Notes: generated by a model from the letters alone, not told the origin. Shown: positions 47,260 to 60,263, counted from the stretch's first letter. The stretch: 64,000 nt of DNA from Plasmopara viticola (GCA_001695595.3 MBPM02000055.1:186001-250000), one strand, 5' to 3'. Numbers and translations: made by a program.

Positions 47260-50200
47260 CTAAAAATTTTTCTGCTGATAAAATTTTCTTAATTTCCAAT
47301 GATAACAGGACATCCAGAATCTTCTATTGGTCTGGAACTGCATAATCGCCGATTCCTTTGGATAGTACCAACGCATAGGATTCTGGAAATATTTAGTTAT
47401 ATTGCGTTTTAGCCGACACCGGTGACTAACGATAGGGCTCATCTTTTTTGGATTCCAAAAAAGGTTGATAAGTCCGGATACTTGCATTGATTTCTCCACG
47501 AGCTCCCAAGTGAACTTCTTCTTGGGCACCGAACTTTGTACCGTATGTTCCCCTTGTCCTCAAGATGTCCAACTACGGCTTCAACGAGATGTTCTTGGAG
47601 CCATCGGCCAACATGACCTTTTTCACATTTTGCCGGCGCTTGGGGTGCTTGAGATACGTGGAACCCTCGATTCAAGTATTCGATAATCCCAACTCTAGAA
47701 ATCTGGCGAATTTTTCTTCATGATTAAGAATGGGTCAGTATATCTCAGTGCGAGTTATTTGACTGATCAAAACCTTTGTGACGGACATCCGAATTCTTGC
47801 CGTCCAAAAGCACCATATCGCCAACTTGGAAAACTTGGACAAGTCTGTTCTTGTCATGATAGTATTTCATACGCTTTTGTGCTTCGCTCACCCACTCTTG
47901 TGCGACCTTGAGTAACGTTTTTTGATGAAGTAGAAATTCTTTAGCTGACACTTAACAAAATATTGGATAATATACCACATCATTCGGCATATAAGAAATG
48001 TTTCGTTGATCCGTTTCGAACGGTGTAGTTTAATTCAAGGAGTGTATGCGTCGATAAGAGGTTACATCAGTTAATATGCTGAGTTGACGACAGCTCGAGG
48101 TAGTCTCCAATGAAGCTGTTAGCTGTTTCCGTTTGTCCATTTGTTTGTGGCCTGAAAACCGAAGTCAAATTGTGTTGCGTTGTAACAGCAGACGCGCTTG
48201 CTTTATCATGAATTGGATGTGAGCTTGGTGTTTCGGCCGGACACAATGGTCTTTGATAAGCCATGGTCCTTTATATATCTTTTTATGAAGACCTTTGCAT
48301 TTTCTGCAGTCTCGTCCGTTGTCTTCGTATCGATGAAGATGACCCTTTTGCTAAGCGATCAACAATCACCATGACGGCATTTGAATCATTCTTAATTTCC
48401 GGTAGAGACACGATAAAGTCCATTGGAATGTCGACCCATCTACCTCTTGAAATATCCACATACTGAAGTGACTCTGGCAATTTTGGTCTGCCTAGTCTTG
48501 GCACACTGACACATTTCACATGTGTTAACATAACGCTGGATGTACTTCGCCATTTTTGGCCAGTAGCATTTTTGACGTACGACCACGTAGGTCTTACAAA
48601 AGCCTGGGTGGCCTGCCGAGCAAACTCAAAGTTTTCACCGACGACGCGAGTTCTCAATTCTTCGTCGTCTGAAGTTTACAGTCGTGAAGTCTGATCCTCG
48701 TCAGTATGATATTACAAAATTCCGTCCTGCAATGAGTACTTTGGCACATTCCTTTTATCAGCTTCTTATGGATGTACTGTAGGTCTGTATTCCTCGCATA
48801 CATCGTCTTTGCGGATTAAGTAACTGTAAACTTTTACGTCTTGGTTGACGCCACAATCTCGCGGTTCTTAGCTGCTTTCAGTAGCTCTTGTGATCTAACT
48901 TGGGCAGCTTTAGTCTCGATTTCCGAATCGCGTGGCAGTGCATCAGCCACGCTTTTAAATATACCTAGAAGCCACTTGAACAAAGGCTAAATCAAGCAAG
49001 CTCACTAGCTCATGGAGCTACTCTGTAATTTGTAGTCCTCTACGTCAGAATCATCTCAATGATTTTGCGATCCGTTTTGACCTTGATCGGCCAATTAAAA
49101 AATACACACGCCATGCTTCTAGCGCATGCATAATTGCATGCTCGCAAACAGGGTAGGTTAACTCGGCTGGCTTCAATATCCGACCAGAATAAGCAATCGT
49201 ATGCTCTTGCTCTCCTTCCGTTTAACTGCATTTTTCCTTATTCTCAAAATTTAAGGCGTCAATTCGGTTACAAATCGACTTCGAAAAGTCTGGAAGATTC
49301 AAAATAGGTGGAAGCGCCAAGCAACGCTTGAGTTCGTTGAAGCAGCGTAGCTGGTTCTACGAGATATTGATAGCTTTTCAAGGGCTTTCTTTTGATAATT
49401 GTTGTGGGCTGGTCTTGCAAATCGCGCAAAAGCGCTTGCAGAGCTTAAGCCATGGACTGTAGTGCCTAGTAAGCACTCCATTTGCTTTTTTGTCTTGGCC
49501 ACAAGCCATCGTGCGAAGATCTTAATCTTGTCAGGGTCTATCCGGACGCGTTTTTGTCCGACAAAGTCTCCTAGGCAAAGGGGTTTTCATCCAGCTATAG
49601 CTGGCATCGTGTCAATTTGATGTAGATTTACTGATCTTCAGACCGTTTTAGTGCACGGTCTCAAGTTATCAAGTGGTATGCAAATAATCACTTTGTGAGA
49701 GCAAGCAGATGTTGTCAAAGTAGATTCCCATCACATCCCTTAAGTTTTGAAAGACTTTCTGAAAAAGACGGCTAATTGTACACGGGCTTTTGCTCGGTCT
49801 CATTAGAGTTAATAGATCTATTAGATCATCTGGAGTAAAAAAAAGCGGTTTATAGGATATCGGATTCGCACAATGTGACCTGATTGTAACTTCAGAGTAG
49901 GTCCGTGCGCGAAAACCAATGACTTTTGGACAAGGCGTCAAAGGCGTCTTCCTTCGCGGCATCGGTAGCGCCGGCAAGATCGTCGCTAGACGTAGCTACC
50001 AATAATATTAGACAATGCGCCAAATTACAGACTTCTTGACATAAAACGTTGGTGCCGAAATTGATGCCTGGAACATATCTTCGGTCCATTGTCGATAAGT
50101 CCTGCGCTGTTCGCAATTCTGGTGTAGTCGTTCGACAAGTATCAGCTTGGTACCAGGCTGAAGCAAATTTTCGTGCTCAATTAATTCCCGTACTGGTGGT

Positions 50201-51780
50201 TTCTCACTTAAAAGCTTTGTGCGAATTAGTGTGTCCACATACTTGCGTAGCGTTCAATACGCCGAATTGTCCTTAAGAGGCGTTTATATTAGATGTTATA
50301 GCGCTTGGCCGAAGCCAGCTTCAATGATTTCGTCGTGACGCAATATTCGAAACTCGTGAGAAGAAATTAGTGGTGGCCTTGTTGCTGATAGTAATCGAAT
50401 ATTTTGTGACTCTGACTTGTTCGAGCCTTCCATTGTCCAACAATCTGTCTGGACGGACATTGATTATGCGGTTCTGATCAATTTGCCGCGTGGTGCTTCG
50501 TGTTGATGCGAGGAGACATGGACCTTGTAATCCAAATGATATCCGGATTTGCTCTAGGAGTCACATCATGCCGGTGATAACATCCTTGTTTTTTAAACAA
50601 GCATGACTTGGAACGTTCCAGATGTCAAAGATAAACAGGTATCTGCAAGTTCGTGCGCACCGTTTGTCGGGGGCGGCGACCAACCTGGTCGTAATCAAGG
50701 TCGACTTAATTTCATCCTTGGTTACTCCGAGAATAAGCCGCTTCATCAAGTCTTCGGATACACCATTAAGACTTCATCCCTCGTCGATGAAGACCTCTCT
50801 TGACCAACGTCTTTAAAGCTTGCGCTTCTGCTTCAAAGATAGCATTTATAGTGCGCCTCTAAAATAACAATTCGCTTTCCTGCGTTTAGGAGTGTTACAT
50901 TGCGGCGATATGTGACGGACTTGTTTCATGTCGCTAATTTAGTCCAGTTATCTTTCTTGTCTTTCTTCTTTTACGTCGTGACTTGTTCGCACGACAGCCT
51001 GATGTTGTAGGCACCGTTTCGAACGACTTGGCCGATATACGATTTGAACTACCCGAGTAATGGGCAAACTCGATGGTGGATGCAACCTTATTGGACTCTT
51101 GGAGAGCACTCAAACTCTCTTATTTGATCTTCTATGCGTTTTTTTCGTAATACGTTCTGACAAAAAGAATCGCTTTGCCAATCAATTTCAGTTTAGGACA
51201 TCAAGCCCTAAAATTTCAAGACGTAGTCATGGATGGTACCCTTTCTTTCGGTCAAAACACCCGCTCTCAAAGTTCATTATTGAATTTCCTAAGCCTAATT
51301 TGATTGCGCAATTGAATTTCAGACAGTACCTATGTCGTGTGCACGTTTATGCTCTCGCAGTCGGCGATAAAGGCGCAGTACCAATTAGTTCAAAATCTTT
51401 CTAGATAAGCGTCAAAACGTCTGACGACTCTGTTATCATCCAATAGCGCTTATAAACATAGTACTGTTCCGTTGCGAAATTCCATAGTTTAATATTTTCG
51501 ACAAACCTCCCTTTACAAACACATGTATCTCTTCTTTTCTGCTCGTCTCTCGATGCAACGGGAAGCTCAAAGCGCTCACTAGCCTTTTGCACTTGGGATT
51601 GCATTTGAGCTTGCTGCTGCTGAGTGAGATAGAACTGTGATTGCTGCATGGACAGCTGTGTCATGTCCTGTCGCTGCAAAGAGAGTTACTTTAGTCTGAG
51701 CGGCTGAATCTTCTTGGTCATTGGCATCTGCAGGTATTCCTATCGGCCATATGATCAAACCTAAGAAAGTATTAAACAAT
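47260..51780 (-). mobile_element. Degraded Ty3/Gypsy retrotransposon with chromodomain
   Basis: On the minus strand, from right to left: a gag piece (51401-51679, a Q-rich start then FATEQYYVYKRYWM), protease-side remnants (50561-51060), reverse transcriptase (49669-50240, with VFQNLRDVMGIYFDNICLLS where the YVDD-like site lies), RNase H remnants (49040-49500), integrase core and C-terminal parts (48067-48657, including FRPQTNGQTETANSFIGDY; 47745-47951, including YYHDKNRLVQVFQVGDMVLL) and a chromodomain split over two frames (47260-47675, IRYKV... then FTWELVEKSMQVS). Every domain is interrupted by frameshifts or stops. I did not identify flanking LTRs. It is a long-dead copy. Confidence 0.85.
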
Positions 51781-53991
51781 TTGACTTGTCAACTCCTATT
51801 TATTTACGGACTGAGACTCCACGGATAATGTACGTGCAATGGATCAGCCTGATTGTCCCGTCTGATTAGCTTTTCTTTTGCTTGATGATGCGATGAGTAC
51901 AATCTAATCGTCATGTCGGATGAATATATTTGTGACTTGATTGATTAAGATTTTGTGATCTTATCATATACTCGGAGTGGCCACAATATCAAATGCGAGA
52001 AGCGTACGCATGTGGCTAATGCGATTATGCTAAAACGCTGTGCGCTCGCCATTTCCAAATTTATTGTTACAGATCAAAGAAATTACTCAGCTACTGTGAC
52101 GTTTATTTTCAACGCAATCGATAAACCAGTTTAGTTAAGTACCAAATTGACTGCCTCAAAAAATCTAGCAACACCACTTTTAATTTATCTTACTTGAAGC
52201 GAATGAGTGGACTTTACTTTACAAAAGGGTCGACAAGTACTGTGAAGCCTACCAAATGATCAATCTCATTGCTTACACGCACGATCCTTCCAGGCATTGC
52301 CCTTGACTTTAACCTCGTCTTTTAGGAGTTAATAGCAGTACGGGCAAAGTGATGTCGGTGTGTTTTCTGCATTTGTCACCTCTTTTTGCCCGTATAACTG
52401 AGCAAGGTTGTTAATAGATACAACTTTTATATACTACGACCTATCAGACTCGATTGTATCGAATATGGATCCGCAATTCGCCGCTGCATATGTTGAAACG
52501 CTATTTAGTTCTAAGACAAAAGGCTTGTTGGTGTCTATACAATAATGCTGACATACAGACGGTCAGACAGAAAGGGGTAAACATATGCTTAAAGACACAC
52601 CGCGTGGCACGTGCAATGATGCACTTCATGTGTGGGTCGATAAGCTATCTCTGATAATTTTTTTACTTATCAATGCGATATATACAATTATTTAAAACCA
52701 TCCGCCAAAAACTTACCGTTCCATGTACCCTTCTGTCTCATTTAAGTGGGGAAGAAAACAAAAAAAATCAATTTTCTACATTTCAGTTTTGGAAAAGTTT
52801 GTTTTACGAAAACAACAATTTAGCAAGGCAAAAGATGCGATGTCATTCGTCCAACATTACAATAGCGATCGTTAGTTGTAAGTAGGAGAAAAATGTAATT
52901 ATAGAGATGGTGGGTACTGAAAACTTACCGAAAGTTTGGTATGTTCGAATATAATGACACATTACTCCATCTTTTACGGTTCTTGCAAGATCATCTTAGC
53001 AAACACCGTTGGGTTTTATATGACGATGTTGATACACCTGACGCTTGATTCGAATCGTCTCTTCAGGTATACTAAATTCAGAGAACCAGAGTTTCCAGGA
53101 GTCCTCAGCATATCTTCGAAGCAATTTCCGGTGTGAAAAGGCGAGTGCGGGTGGTCATACCGCGGTTTGAATTGTCCATAGCCTTCACCAAGCAGACACT
53201 CTCTTACGATTGCCAATAGCTTCGTGTAGAGTGAGATGATATATCACAGAGCTCGTGGAAGCTGATACAATGGCTATGGCATGACTCGAAGGCCATTTCA
53301 ATTCAATATACAAATTAAATAGGCGCTTCGTATGTATGCTGCGTTTTTTAGATGTGATAAGATTTATGCTTGGAGCTTACATGCGCTTGGAGAGCATTAT
53401 GCTGAATCTCAGATATCTTTTATAAATGTTGACTATCGATCTCGTGCACTTTCAGCGATCTTTCGAGTCACACAAACTGATGTCTTTTACTAAAAGTACT
53501 GCCGCACAAAAGGTGGTATATGCGTGACTGGATGGCAAGTTTTTGCTGTGTACCAGCGGTTATGACGAAGGAAAACGAATCTAGTCAATGATGAGGTAAA
53601 CATCATTGTCAGAGCGATTTGTAAACCCCGTGTTCTACTCACCGCTAAAAGCCATCAATAATGCTTAAGCCCGATACAAGTTGTAAGACACGCTCAAGAA
53701 CGAAACGTAGTGATTGGTCTTCTCATAAAAATTTATCCAATCCTAGAAAAAAAAAACTGATTTTACAGAAACTGGATGGATCTCAATTTGATTCTAGTCT
53801 CTACAACTTTGAGCAGAAGCATCGATGCAACGTCGGAAGCAAGTCAACATAAGGCCGCGCTGGAGTATTGACTCATCTGAAACCAGTGCTTTTCATAGAT
53901 GCCAAATGAGAAGTGATTTCCGGAAAGTCCTCGCCACACACAAAGTATGTGCACACTACTCGACTCCGTGGCCTTTATCGGCCGAATACGC

Positions 53992-54234
53992 TCAAGAGAT
54001 GCTTTTCCTTTTTATTTTTAAGGAATTGCGTTGGAGCCCGGAGGTGGGCAAGCTATTAAGCCTCTCGTTCACTGCGTTAGTGTCTTGAAGCACTAAACTT
54101 ACCCAAAAAAATGTACCGAGCGACTGAAAGCCACTCTTTTTGGTGAAGCCTTTTGCATGACCGGTGAGCCTAACGACAAGTTTAACGCCTTTTGTGGTAT
54201 AAGTAGCCTTAAAATAGCGACCAAGTTGTACCAT
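53992..54234 (-). pseudogene. Unidentified protein fossil, partner of the 13.2-kb block
   Basis: The minus frame reads LGRYFKATYTTKGVKLVVRL and then TGHAKGFTKKSGFQSLG. It shares the Y..KGV.L.VR.TGHAKGF core with 13218-13411 on the other strand. The apparent start ATG lies inside the loop of the adjoining hairpin, and the hairpin arm encodes the first residues, which points to rearranged rather than functional coding DNA. Confidence 0.3.
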
Positions 54235-54265
54235 TTTCTTACAACTTGGTCGCTAATTTAAGGCT
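54205..54265. repeat. 26-bp hairpin with one mismatch
   Basis: The arms 54205-54230 and 54240-54265 pair at 25 of 26 positions (core tagcgaccaagttgta) around a 9-base loop. It overlaps the 5' end of the unidentified protein block. Confidence 0.9.
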
Positions 54266-54637
54266 TCTTTGCACGTAAATTTTTAGGCCGGTGTTTGTTA
54301 GCGCACGCGACGTTTTTCGTCATATTCATTGCTAGTAAAGGAATATGTCTGTGGATCACCGAGCGAGGTAAAACGATAGGCCACCGAGGGCTCTTTTAGA
54401 GCCTTTTTACCTCCTTATCCTCTATGACGGGCAATGTTTTTAAGGTTCGCCGCCCACAGCACATTGTTGCAGGTGCAACCTTTTTTACAGATGCACTATG
54501 TAATAGTACTTATTACTACAGTAGTTCGTGTACATAGTAATTGATCTTATGATTCCCGAGTATTTATTATTAGAGCTGCTCACTAATATGATCGATCTCC
54601 GAGCAGTCGATAAGATACTAACGGAAATTGTTCATTC

Positions 54638-56134
54638 ATGTACATGGAAAGAGATGTTTCTAAGTCGCACGACGCACGAAAACACGAAGCAGCCGCGTGT
54701 TTACAGCGCATGTTTCGCTGTCGTCAGGCACGAGTGCGACTGCACCAACTCGTAGCTTCAGTCTTTGAAAAATTCTATGACGCGAACTCTGGACTCGAGT
54801 ACTATTTAGACAAACGCACAGGCGAGACGACGTGGGAGAAGCCTCGTGCACTTATCAACGGCCAAGAGATTGGTTTGACGGCAATTTACCACGGCAATGA
54901 AGAGACGACTACTCTGGCTTTGGATCAAACTGATGACATGGACAAAACTGACGGAACACAAGAGCCTCGAGGTTTTTCGCCACAAGATTTGGCCCTTGCT
55001 CGAGAACAATTCGATCTCTTTGATTCCGACTCGAGTGGATCCATTTCGCTGTTGAAGCTTCACAAACTCTTCAATTTACTCGGGGAAGAGCTCACGCTGG
55101 CCAACGTCCATGACCTCGTGCAAGCAGTAGACACGGATCAAAGCGGCAAAGTGACGTTTGAGACTTGCATCCACTTGTTACAGACGCAACACGATAAAAA
55201 TCCGTATTCGGTATCGCTGCCACTTGCGCTTTTTTTTGGACCACACGAATTGACAAAATTGAAGCATCAATTTTTGATTTTGGATACGGATGGAAGTGGG
55301 TCGATCGATGCACAGGAATTGGAAAAGCTAGTCTCGAACTTAAGTCGACAAGCTCTTGAATTTGATATATCAGCCATGGTGCGTGAAGTCGACAAGGACC
55401 AAAGTGGCACAATCGACTTTAATGAGTTTCTACACATTGTGGCAACAATGACGAACAAGGACGCTACCACTTCAAAGTCGTCGTTTGCCGCATTGCTGGA
55501 TCTTGGCAGAAAACAAGGACTGTTCCATGGCTTGGACGACGTCCTTCAAGCTTCACGCCAAAAGGTCTATAAGTGGCTCAAAGCGGACCACATTGCCGAG
55601 CAAAAGCGGTTGGAAAGTCAACGCGAGCGTCAAAAGCGTCGCGAACTTGACCACCAACAACAATTGGCTATGGATCGAGCAATCTATGCAAAGCACCAGG
55701 CCCAAATCGCGGCAATAGAGCAAGCGCGTCATGCTCCAGTCCAAGATCTCAAAATAATTGTCGAATTTCAAGGCGATGGGATCAATTATCCACTTGTTGG
55801 CCAGTTTGCACGTGTTCACTACGTTGCAACGTTTCAAGAGACAGGAAAAGTTTTCGAGTCGACGCGACTTCGATGCAAAAGTGCTTTGGAACTTTGCGTT
55901 GGGGTGGGCCACACCATTCCAGGATTTGACTTGGCGTTGCAACGGATGAGTGTTGGTGAGACGGCACTCGTGACAATCGCTCCAGCTTTGGCCTATGGTG
56001 TCAATGGACGACCACCTTGTATACCACCCAATGCAGCTCTTGTTTTTCGTATTGAACTTATTAGTATCAAAGAAAAGCTTGTCAAGACCGATGGGGCGCC
56101 ACCGACGCTCTTGCAACGGATACGGAACAGGTAG
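54638..56134 (+). CDS. IQ-WW-EF-hand-FKBP fusion protein (498 aa)
   Basis: Single exon. In order: an IQ-like helix (about residues 18-34, AAACLQRMFRCRQARVRL) that may bind calmodulin; a WW domain (about 41-70, ending TGETTWEKPR) with phenylalanine where the first tryptophan usually is; four EF-hands (loops at about 129, 165, 216 and 252); a charged helical stretch (310-368); and a C-terminal FKBP-type peptidyl-prolyl isomerase domain (about 371-478). EF3 (DTDGSGSIDAQE) and EF4 (DKDQSGTIDFNE) have canonical Ca2+ ligands; EF1 and EF2 have K and T at position 12 and are probably weak. In the FKBP pocket, the usual FD pair is FE and the tryptophan floor is F430, so activity is uncertain. A Ca2+-responsive foldase or scaffold is inferred. 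Confidence 0.88.
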   Translation: MYMERDVSKSHDARKHEAAACLQRMFRCRQARVRLHQLVASVFEKFYDANSGLEYYLDKRTGETTWEKPRALINGQEIGLTAIYHGNEETTTLALDQTDDMDKTDGTQEPRGFSPQDLALAREQFDLFDSDSSGSISLLKLHKLFNLLGEELTLANVHDLVQAVDTDQSGKVTFETCIHLLQTQHDKNPYSVSLPLALFFGPHELTKLKHQFLILDTDGSGSIDAQELEKLVSNLSRQALEFDISAMVREVDKDQSGTIDFNEFLHIVATMTNKDATTSKSSFAALLDLGRKQGLFHGLDDVLQASRQKVYKWLKADHIAEQKRLESQRERQKRRELDHQQQLAMDRAIYAKHQAQIAAIEQARHAPVQDLKIIVEFQGDGINYPLVGQFARVHYVATFQETGKVFESTRLRCKSALELCVGVGHTIPGFDLALQRMSVGETALVTIAPALAYGVNGRPPCIPPNAALVFRIELISIKEKLVKTDGAPPTLLQRIRNR

Positions 56135-56360
56135 TCGACTCCACTCCAATTATAAGTAAGCAAGAATAGTGTGAACCACGCTGTAATATAGAGAGAATGT
56201 ATACCAAGTATACATTCCCTTGCAACCTTCTTTACCTGGTATTTATATTGAGGGTTTCTTGAGAGAGTATAATAAAGCTAATATTAAAGCTTACTAGTAT
56301 ACAAATTTTCCTATCAAAGTTTATCATCGTTAAATCCGTACTTGCATTCCCATATTTCTT

Positions 56361-58664
56361 CTACATCATCTCTCCGTCTTCATCACTATCCTCCAAGTCC
56401 ATCACTAGAGAATCCGCTTCTCTAATCAATTGATTTAAACCCGTCAATTCTTCCAAATACGTTGTGGAATTACACGCTTTTTCCAGCAAATCAACGGCAT
56501 CAGCTCGATACGCCTCGAGCACTTTTGGGCTGCACGCAATGCATTTATCAAACGCTTCGCCCGTGATTATCATCGTTTGAAATGCATTTAAAAACCCACG
56601 CAGTTGATGGGGAATGTACCCCATTGGCACCGAACCATCGTCTGGCTTGTCAGCACCCACAAACTTTCCCTCGGGTGAGTGCAAAAGTGCAACCAAAAGT
56701 TCTACTGCTGTAGCTGCTGCAATAGGAGCAAGCCCTGGTCGTGTGACAGTACACATTTGGTCCAGCGTCCGGTCTTTTAACGAGTCACGAGGACTTACGA
56801 TATCATTGCAAAAGTAGCACCCAAGCGATGATTTCAAGCTTGCGTCATCTTCCTTGTGTATACCATGACGCATAACCAAGTAACTATCAAACCCAAGTGC
56901 AGCATTCACCAGCACTTTCTTTTTTGAAGCCGCAATAACTGTCGGCAGCCAGCGACTTTCCCTCGAATCCGTTCCTAAAAACACAACTTCGTGCGATTCG
57001 ATCAATTGTTCCAAAGTCTCTAGACTAGCTGTGGCTTCTTGAATCAACTGAGAATTGCTCAATGCATGGCCAGCCATGGGAATCGTCAAATTCACAGCGC
57101 GGGAATTGACTAGTGGAAAGATCCGCTTCAAAGCGTTCGCAGCACATTCGGCCTTGGATTTGCCAACGTCTTGAAACTCAAACAGTGGCTGTCGCACAGG
57201 ATTCGAGTGACTAACTGTCGAGTTATCGACCAAGGTAATATTGCGAAATCCCCACGCTAATAAGCTTCGCGCAGTGTAGCAACCAAGCGTTCCAGCCCCC
57301 AGTACAAGGCACTTGGTTTGAGCTAATAACGCCAAATCCAACGCTGGCAATTGTCGCCATCGCATGAGTTTCAAGTTCAAATCCACAGACGTTTCAGCCA
57401 AACGAATTGGATCCAAAATACCCCCAAGGTTCATCAAACGGGGCCCCATTTTCCCACGAGCATTGGTTTCCCAGCCTACTACCCGCACATCGTGTCGAGA
57501 TCGACCATTTGCCATAAAGAAATCACTTTTAACTTCAAACACGACAGAATTCTTCCATTCAAAGTCGTCTGGTACGTTAGTGAGTTGATGCACATGTTCC
57601 CGAAACGAAAGAATCTGAAGAGGACGGGAACGATCGAGCTTCTTACTTGAAAGCGACGTGAGAAACGCTAAAAAGTTCCGAAGCGGCCACCCAGGATTCG
57701 TTTTCAATGGACATGGATCGACAAAGCCAAAAAGCGTGTCAACTACATCAACTGAATCCGAATCGTTGGCTCTCCAAGTCTTAAAATCAAGGACTCTTAC
57801 AACTTGTTCACTGGAATTGCTATTGGAAAGACGCTCCACGATGAAAAAGGATGGAAAGTTGCCTTCGACAACTCCAGTCTCTTTGTTCACTTGTCGTAAC
57901 TGCAACAAACCGCGCAATGTATCGACTTGCTCTTTGGATGACAAGACAGAAGAGACTGACCGAGGAGGAAATCGATACTGGTAGGGAGTGGGTGGAGATA
58001 AGGCTGGAAACCCAAACCAGTAAAGGAACGAGTGTTTCTTTAAATCGGCAAAGGTGACGAGCACAAAGCTGTTCAAGTACTCGATTGAGACGTTGTGATC
58101 CTCGTAGTTGAGCACAAGATCCAAGATGCGATCCCCTGCCTCTTGAAGCAACGTAGGCTTGTCCAAATTTTTAAAAGCCTGCGACGAAATATAAATTAAT
58201 AGGGTACTTTCAGCATCAGTATGCGGTTAGAGAGACTTCACCTCTAAAGTGTTTGTATTAAATAGTAGTCCCGGGGCGTGCCACTCGTACCGCGCACGAT
58301 CGGTGTCACTGATATATAAAGTATGGCGTTTTAGACGATTATCGATTCGATTCCTCTTTATCACACACTGCACCTGTTGCTCTCTCCTCCTTTACAAAAC
58401 GCACTTTCATCGATAGTAAAGCGTGCGGGGACGTTCACGGATCTCCCGGACGTAAAATAACCCGTGATGTCCTGTAACCACGTATCAAATTAGAAAGCCC
58501 GTAGCGACTCGCTGTGTAACATGCCGTGAGCTCACCTGCGCCTGATCGTTTAGCTGAAACTTGTCGAGCTTAAGCAACATGAGTTTCTGCCAGAACGACA
58601 CGTCGGGTGCGCTGTTCCAAGGCTGGAACTTCAGCACTTGCCAGTCAGTAGCGGCTTCCGTCAT
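56361..58664 (-). CDS. ATG7: Autophagy E1-like enzyme ATG7
   Basis: Four exons on the minus strand: 58664-58536, 58471-58374, 58308-58242 and 58178-56361, with introns of 64, 65 and 63 bp. The product is 703 aa. ATG7 activates ATG8 and ATG12 with ATP and passes them to ATG3 and ATG10. The first three exons rebuild the N-terminal domain: FQPWNSAPDVSFWQKL, GYFTSGRSVNVPARFTI and FNTNTLEAFK. The adenylation domain has GAGTLGC (about 392-398) and VDNSTVSHSNPVRQPLF. Zinc cysteines are CYFC (552, 555) and CIAC. The catalytic cysteine is in DQMCTVTRPGLAPIAA (C574). The acidic tail EDSDEDGEMM follows. The gene converges on the FKBP fusion gene, 226 bp apart, and diverges from the next gene. Confidence 0.96.
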
Positions 58665-58858
58665 TAATTTGGGCCTTCTTGTACAATATTAATTTAAAGA
58701 ATCTGGAATGAGCTTGAGCAACTTGCGCCCACGCAACTTAAGAATGCAACGTACGACACAAAGACATTATTTGATGTAGTCACAATTTCCTTGTTTTTTC
58801 ACGGAAAAGGTATCAACAATATGTTCTGCCTTCAAACCTCACTGACAATTTCAAAGTC
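58665..58858. promoter_or_regulatory. 194-bp divergent promoter region
   Basis: It separates the ATG of ATG7 (minus) from the ATG at 58859 (plus). It is AT-rich, with 'tacaatattaatttaaag' near the ATG7 side. No specific motif is assigned. Confidence 0.45.
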
Positions 58859-60263
58859 ATGCAGCTATTGCTTCCGAAAACGCGTTCAAGCTCCAGCTCA
58901 ACGAGCTTTGATCATGTCAAAGAACCGTATCAAAGTGCGAGCGTCCAGGATCTAGTATCACGGGCCAAGCAAACACCCGATACCACCAAACTTGTTCAGT
59001 TAGTAGAACAAGCTCGCGAATTGCAAATTCAGCCATTTCACTTTGCTGCAGTCGAGAACGATCGTAGATTTTACAGAATGATGATGGCTTTCTTGCCATT
59101 AAAGACTTTTGTGAAGGAAGTCTTAGCTGTAACCCAGAGTGGACTTTCAGCGATTGAGTGTGCAAAACTCATGGAGTCTTCATTGGCCACGGAAATTGAG
59201 AACTTTCTCTTGTCTCGCGGAGTTCTTTCGACACAAGGCGGTTGTGGGTTCGTCATAGCACACTCGACCTCGTTATCTTTGTCTCCCAGCTTTGGTCCAT
59301 CAAGCATAGGAGATCCACAATTGAAGCGAATCGAAGTTGGCTCGAAACGATTCGTTTTATGTTCCAAAAGTGCATCAAATGTCGGTGCAACGCTGCGTGC
59401 GAATGGGATACACTACGCTGCTACAAAGGCTGTGTATGTACAACAAGTGTGTTTTCAAACATTGGAAGAGCTAGCATGTTACGAAGACAAACTTTTGGCA
59501 TTCTCGAACTCTGATATCGTGCTATCGGTCGTGTGGACGGGAACCAAAATTGCTGATCTCGCTACAGATGAGCGCTTCCGAGCAGCTTTTAAGATCTTTT
59601 CTCCGTGCAAAAGCGCTAGCCAACAGCTAGCACCAGGAATGTCGGTGCTGCTGGATCTAGAGGTTTGTTAGCAGCTGCATCCTCTTTGTGATTATTTCTG
59701 ATCTGCTCTCTTATATTTTGAAAACAGAACTTGTCTTCTCGACCATCAGCAGACGAGAAATCAATGATTTTACGTCTGTATCCCTTGGCAGGAAGCGTTG
59801 ACACGAAAGCACATACTGCTATAAGTGCTTCTGGTGTCCGTGTTAAGGATATTGGGTATGATGATGATGATTTTTTGAAAGGATTTCGACGTGGGTGGTA
59901 CGTCAAATTTAAGATACTTTTTAACTTAATTCACGTGTGATGATTTGTCGACCCATCTAATTGATTAGGTACAGTGATACCCTGTACGCACGCTATGTGG
60001 GGGACATTTCGGATAGCTTTCTTTCCATGGGTGATGCGGGCAAAAGGTACAAGTACAATATTCGCAAAAAGCACGACTTTGGCTATGACAACACGCGGGT
60101 GATGATTAACTTACCTGAGAAAGGAGTCGTTTACTGCCGAGGCGTTGGGAATGACCATGCTAATCCGGAAATGGCGTGTGTGCTGTTCGACGGGAATGCC
60201 AATATTTGCGAGCGATATGCATATTTAGGAAAGCTGGGTCGATGGAATGACATTGTCCAGTGA
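58859..60263 (+). CDS. Conserved-looking three-exon protein of unknown function (422 aa)
   Basis: Exons 58859-59662, 59728-59897 and 59969-60263 with introns of 65 and 71 bp (phases 0 and 2). The join restores one frame through RRG-W-YSDTLYARYVGD. I do not recognise the family. The first third is helical and leucine-rich (DTTKLVQLVEQARELQIQPF, FVKEVLAVTQSGLSAIECAK) and may be an ankyrin-like or other helical repeat. The middle has strand-rich stretches (SDIVLSVVWTG). The last exon is tyrosine-rich and charged (KRYKYNIRKKHDFGYDN, GLGRWNDIV-like end). No signal peptide or membrane segment is evident. The stop overlaps a 'gtgagt' string, so a further downstream exon cannot be excluded. Confidence 0.65.

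Larger units (their letters stand above)
51781..54637. other. Gene-poor tract upstream of the FKBP fusion gene
   Basis: No recognisable gene. It holds the unidentified protein block and hairpin at about 54.0-54.27 kb, listed separately. A plus frame at 54549-54690 (MIPEYLLLELL...ILTEIVHSC) directly upstream of the next gene could be an extra 5' exon, but no clean splice join is evident. Confidence 0.45.
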
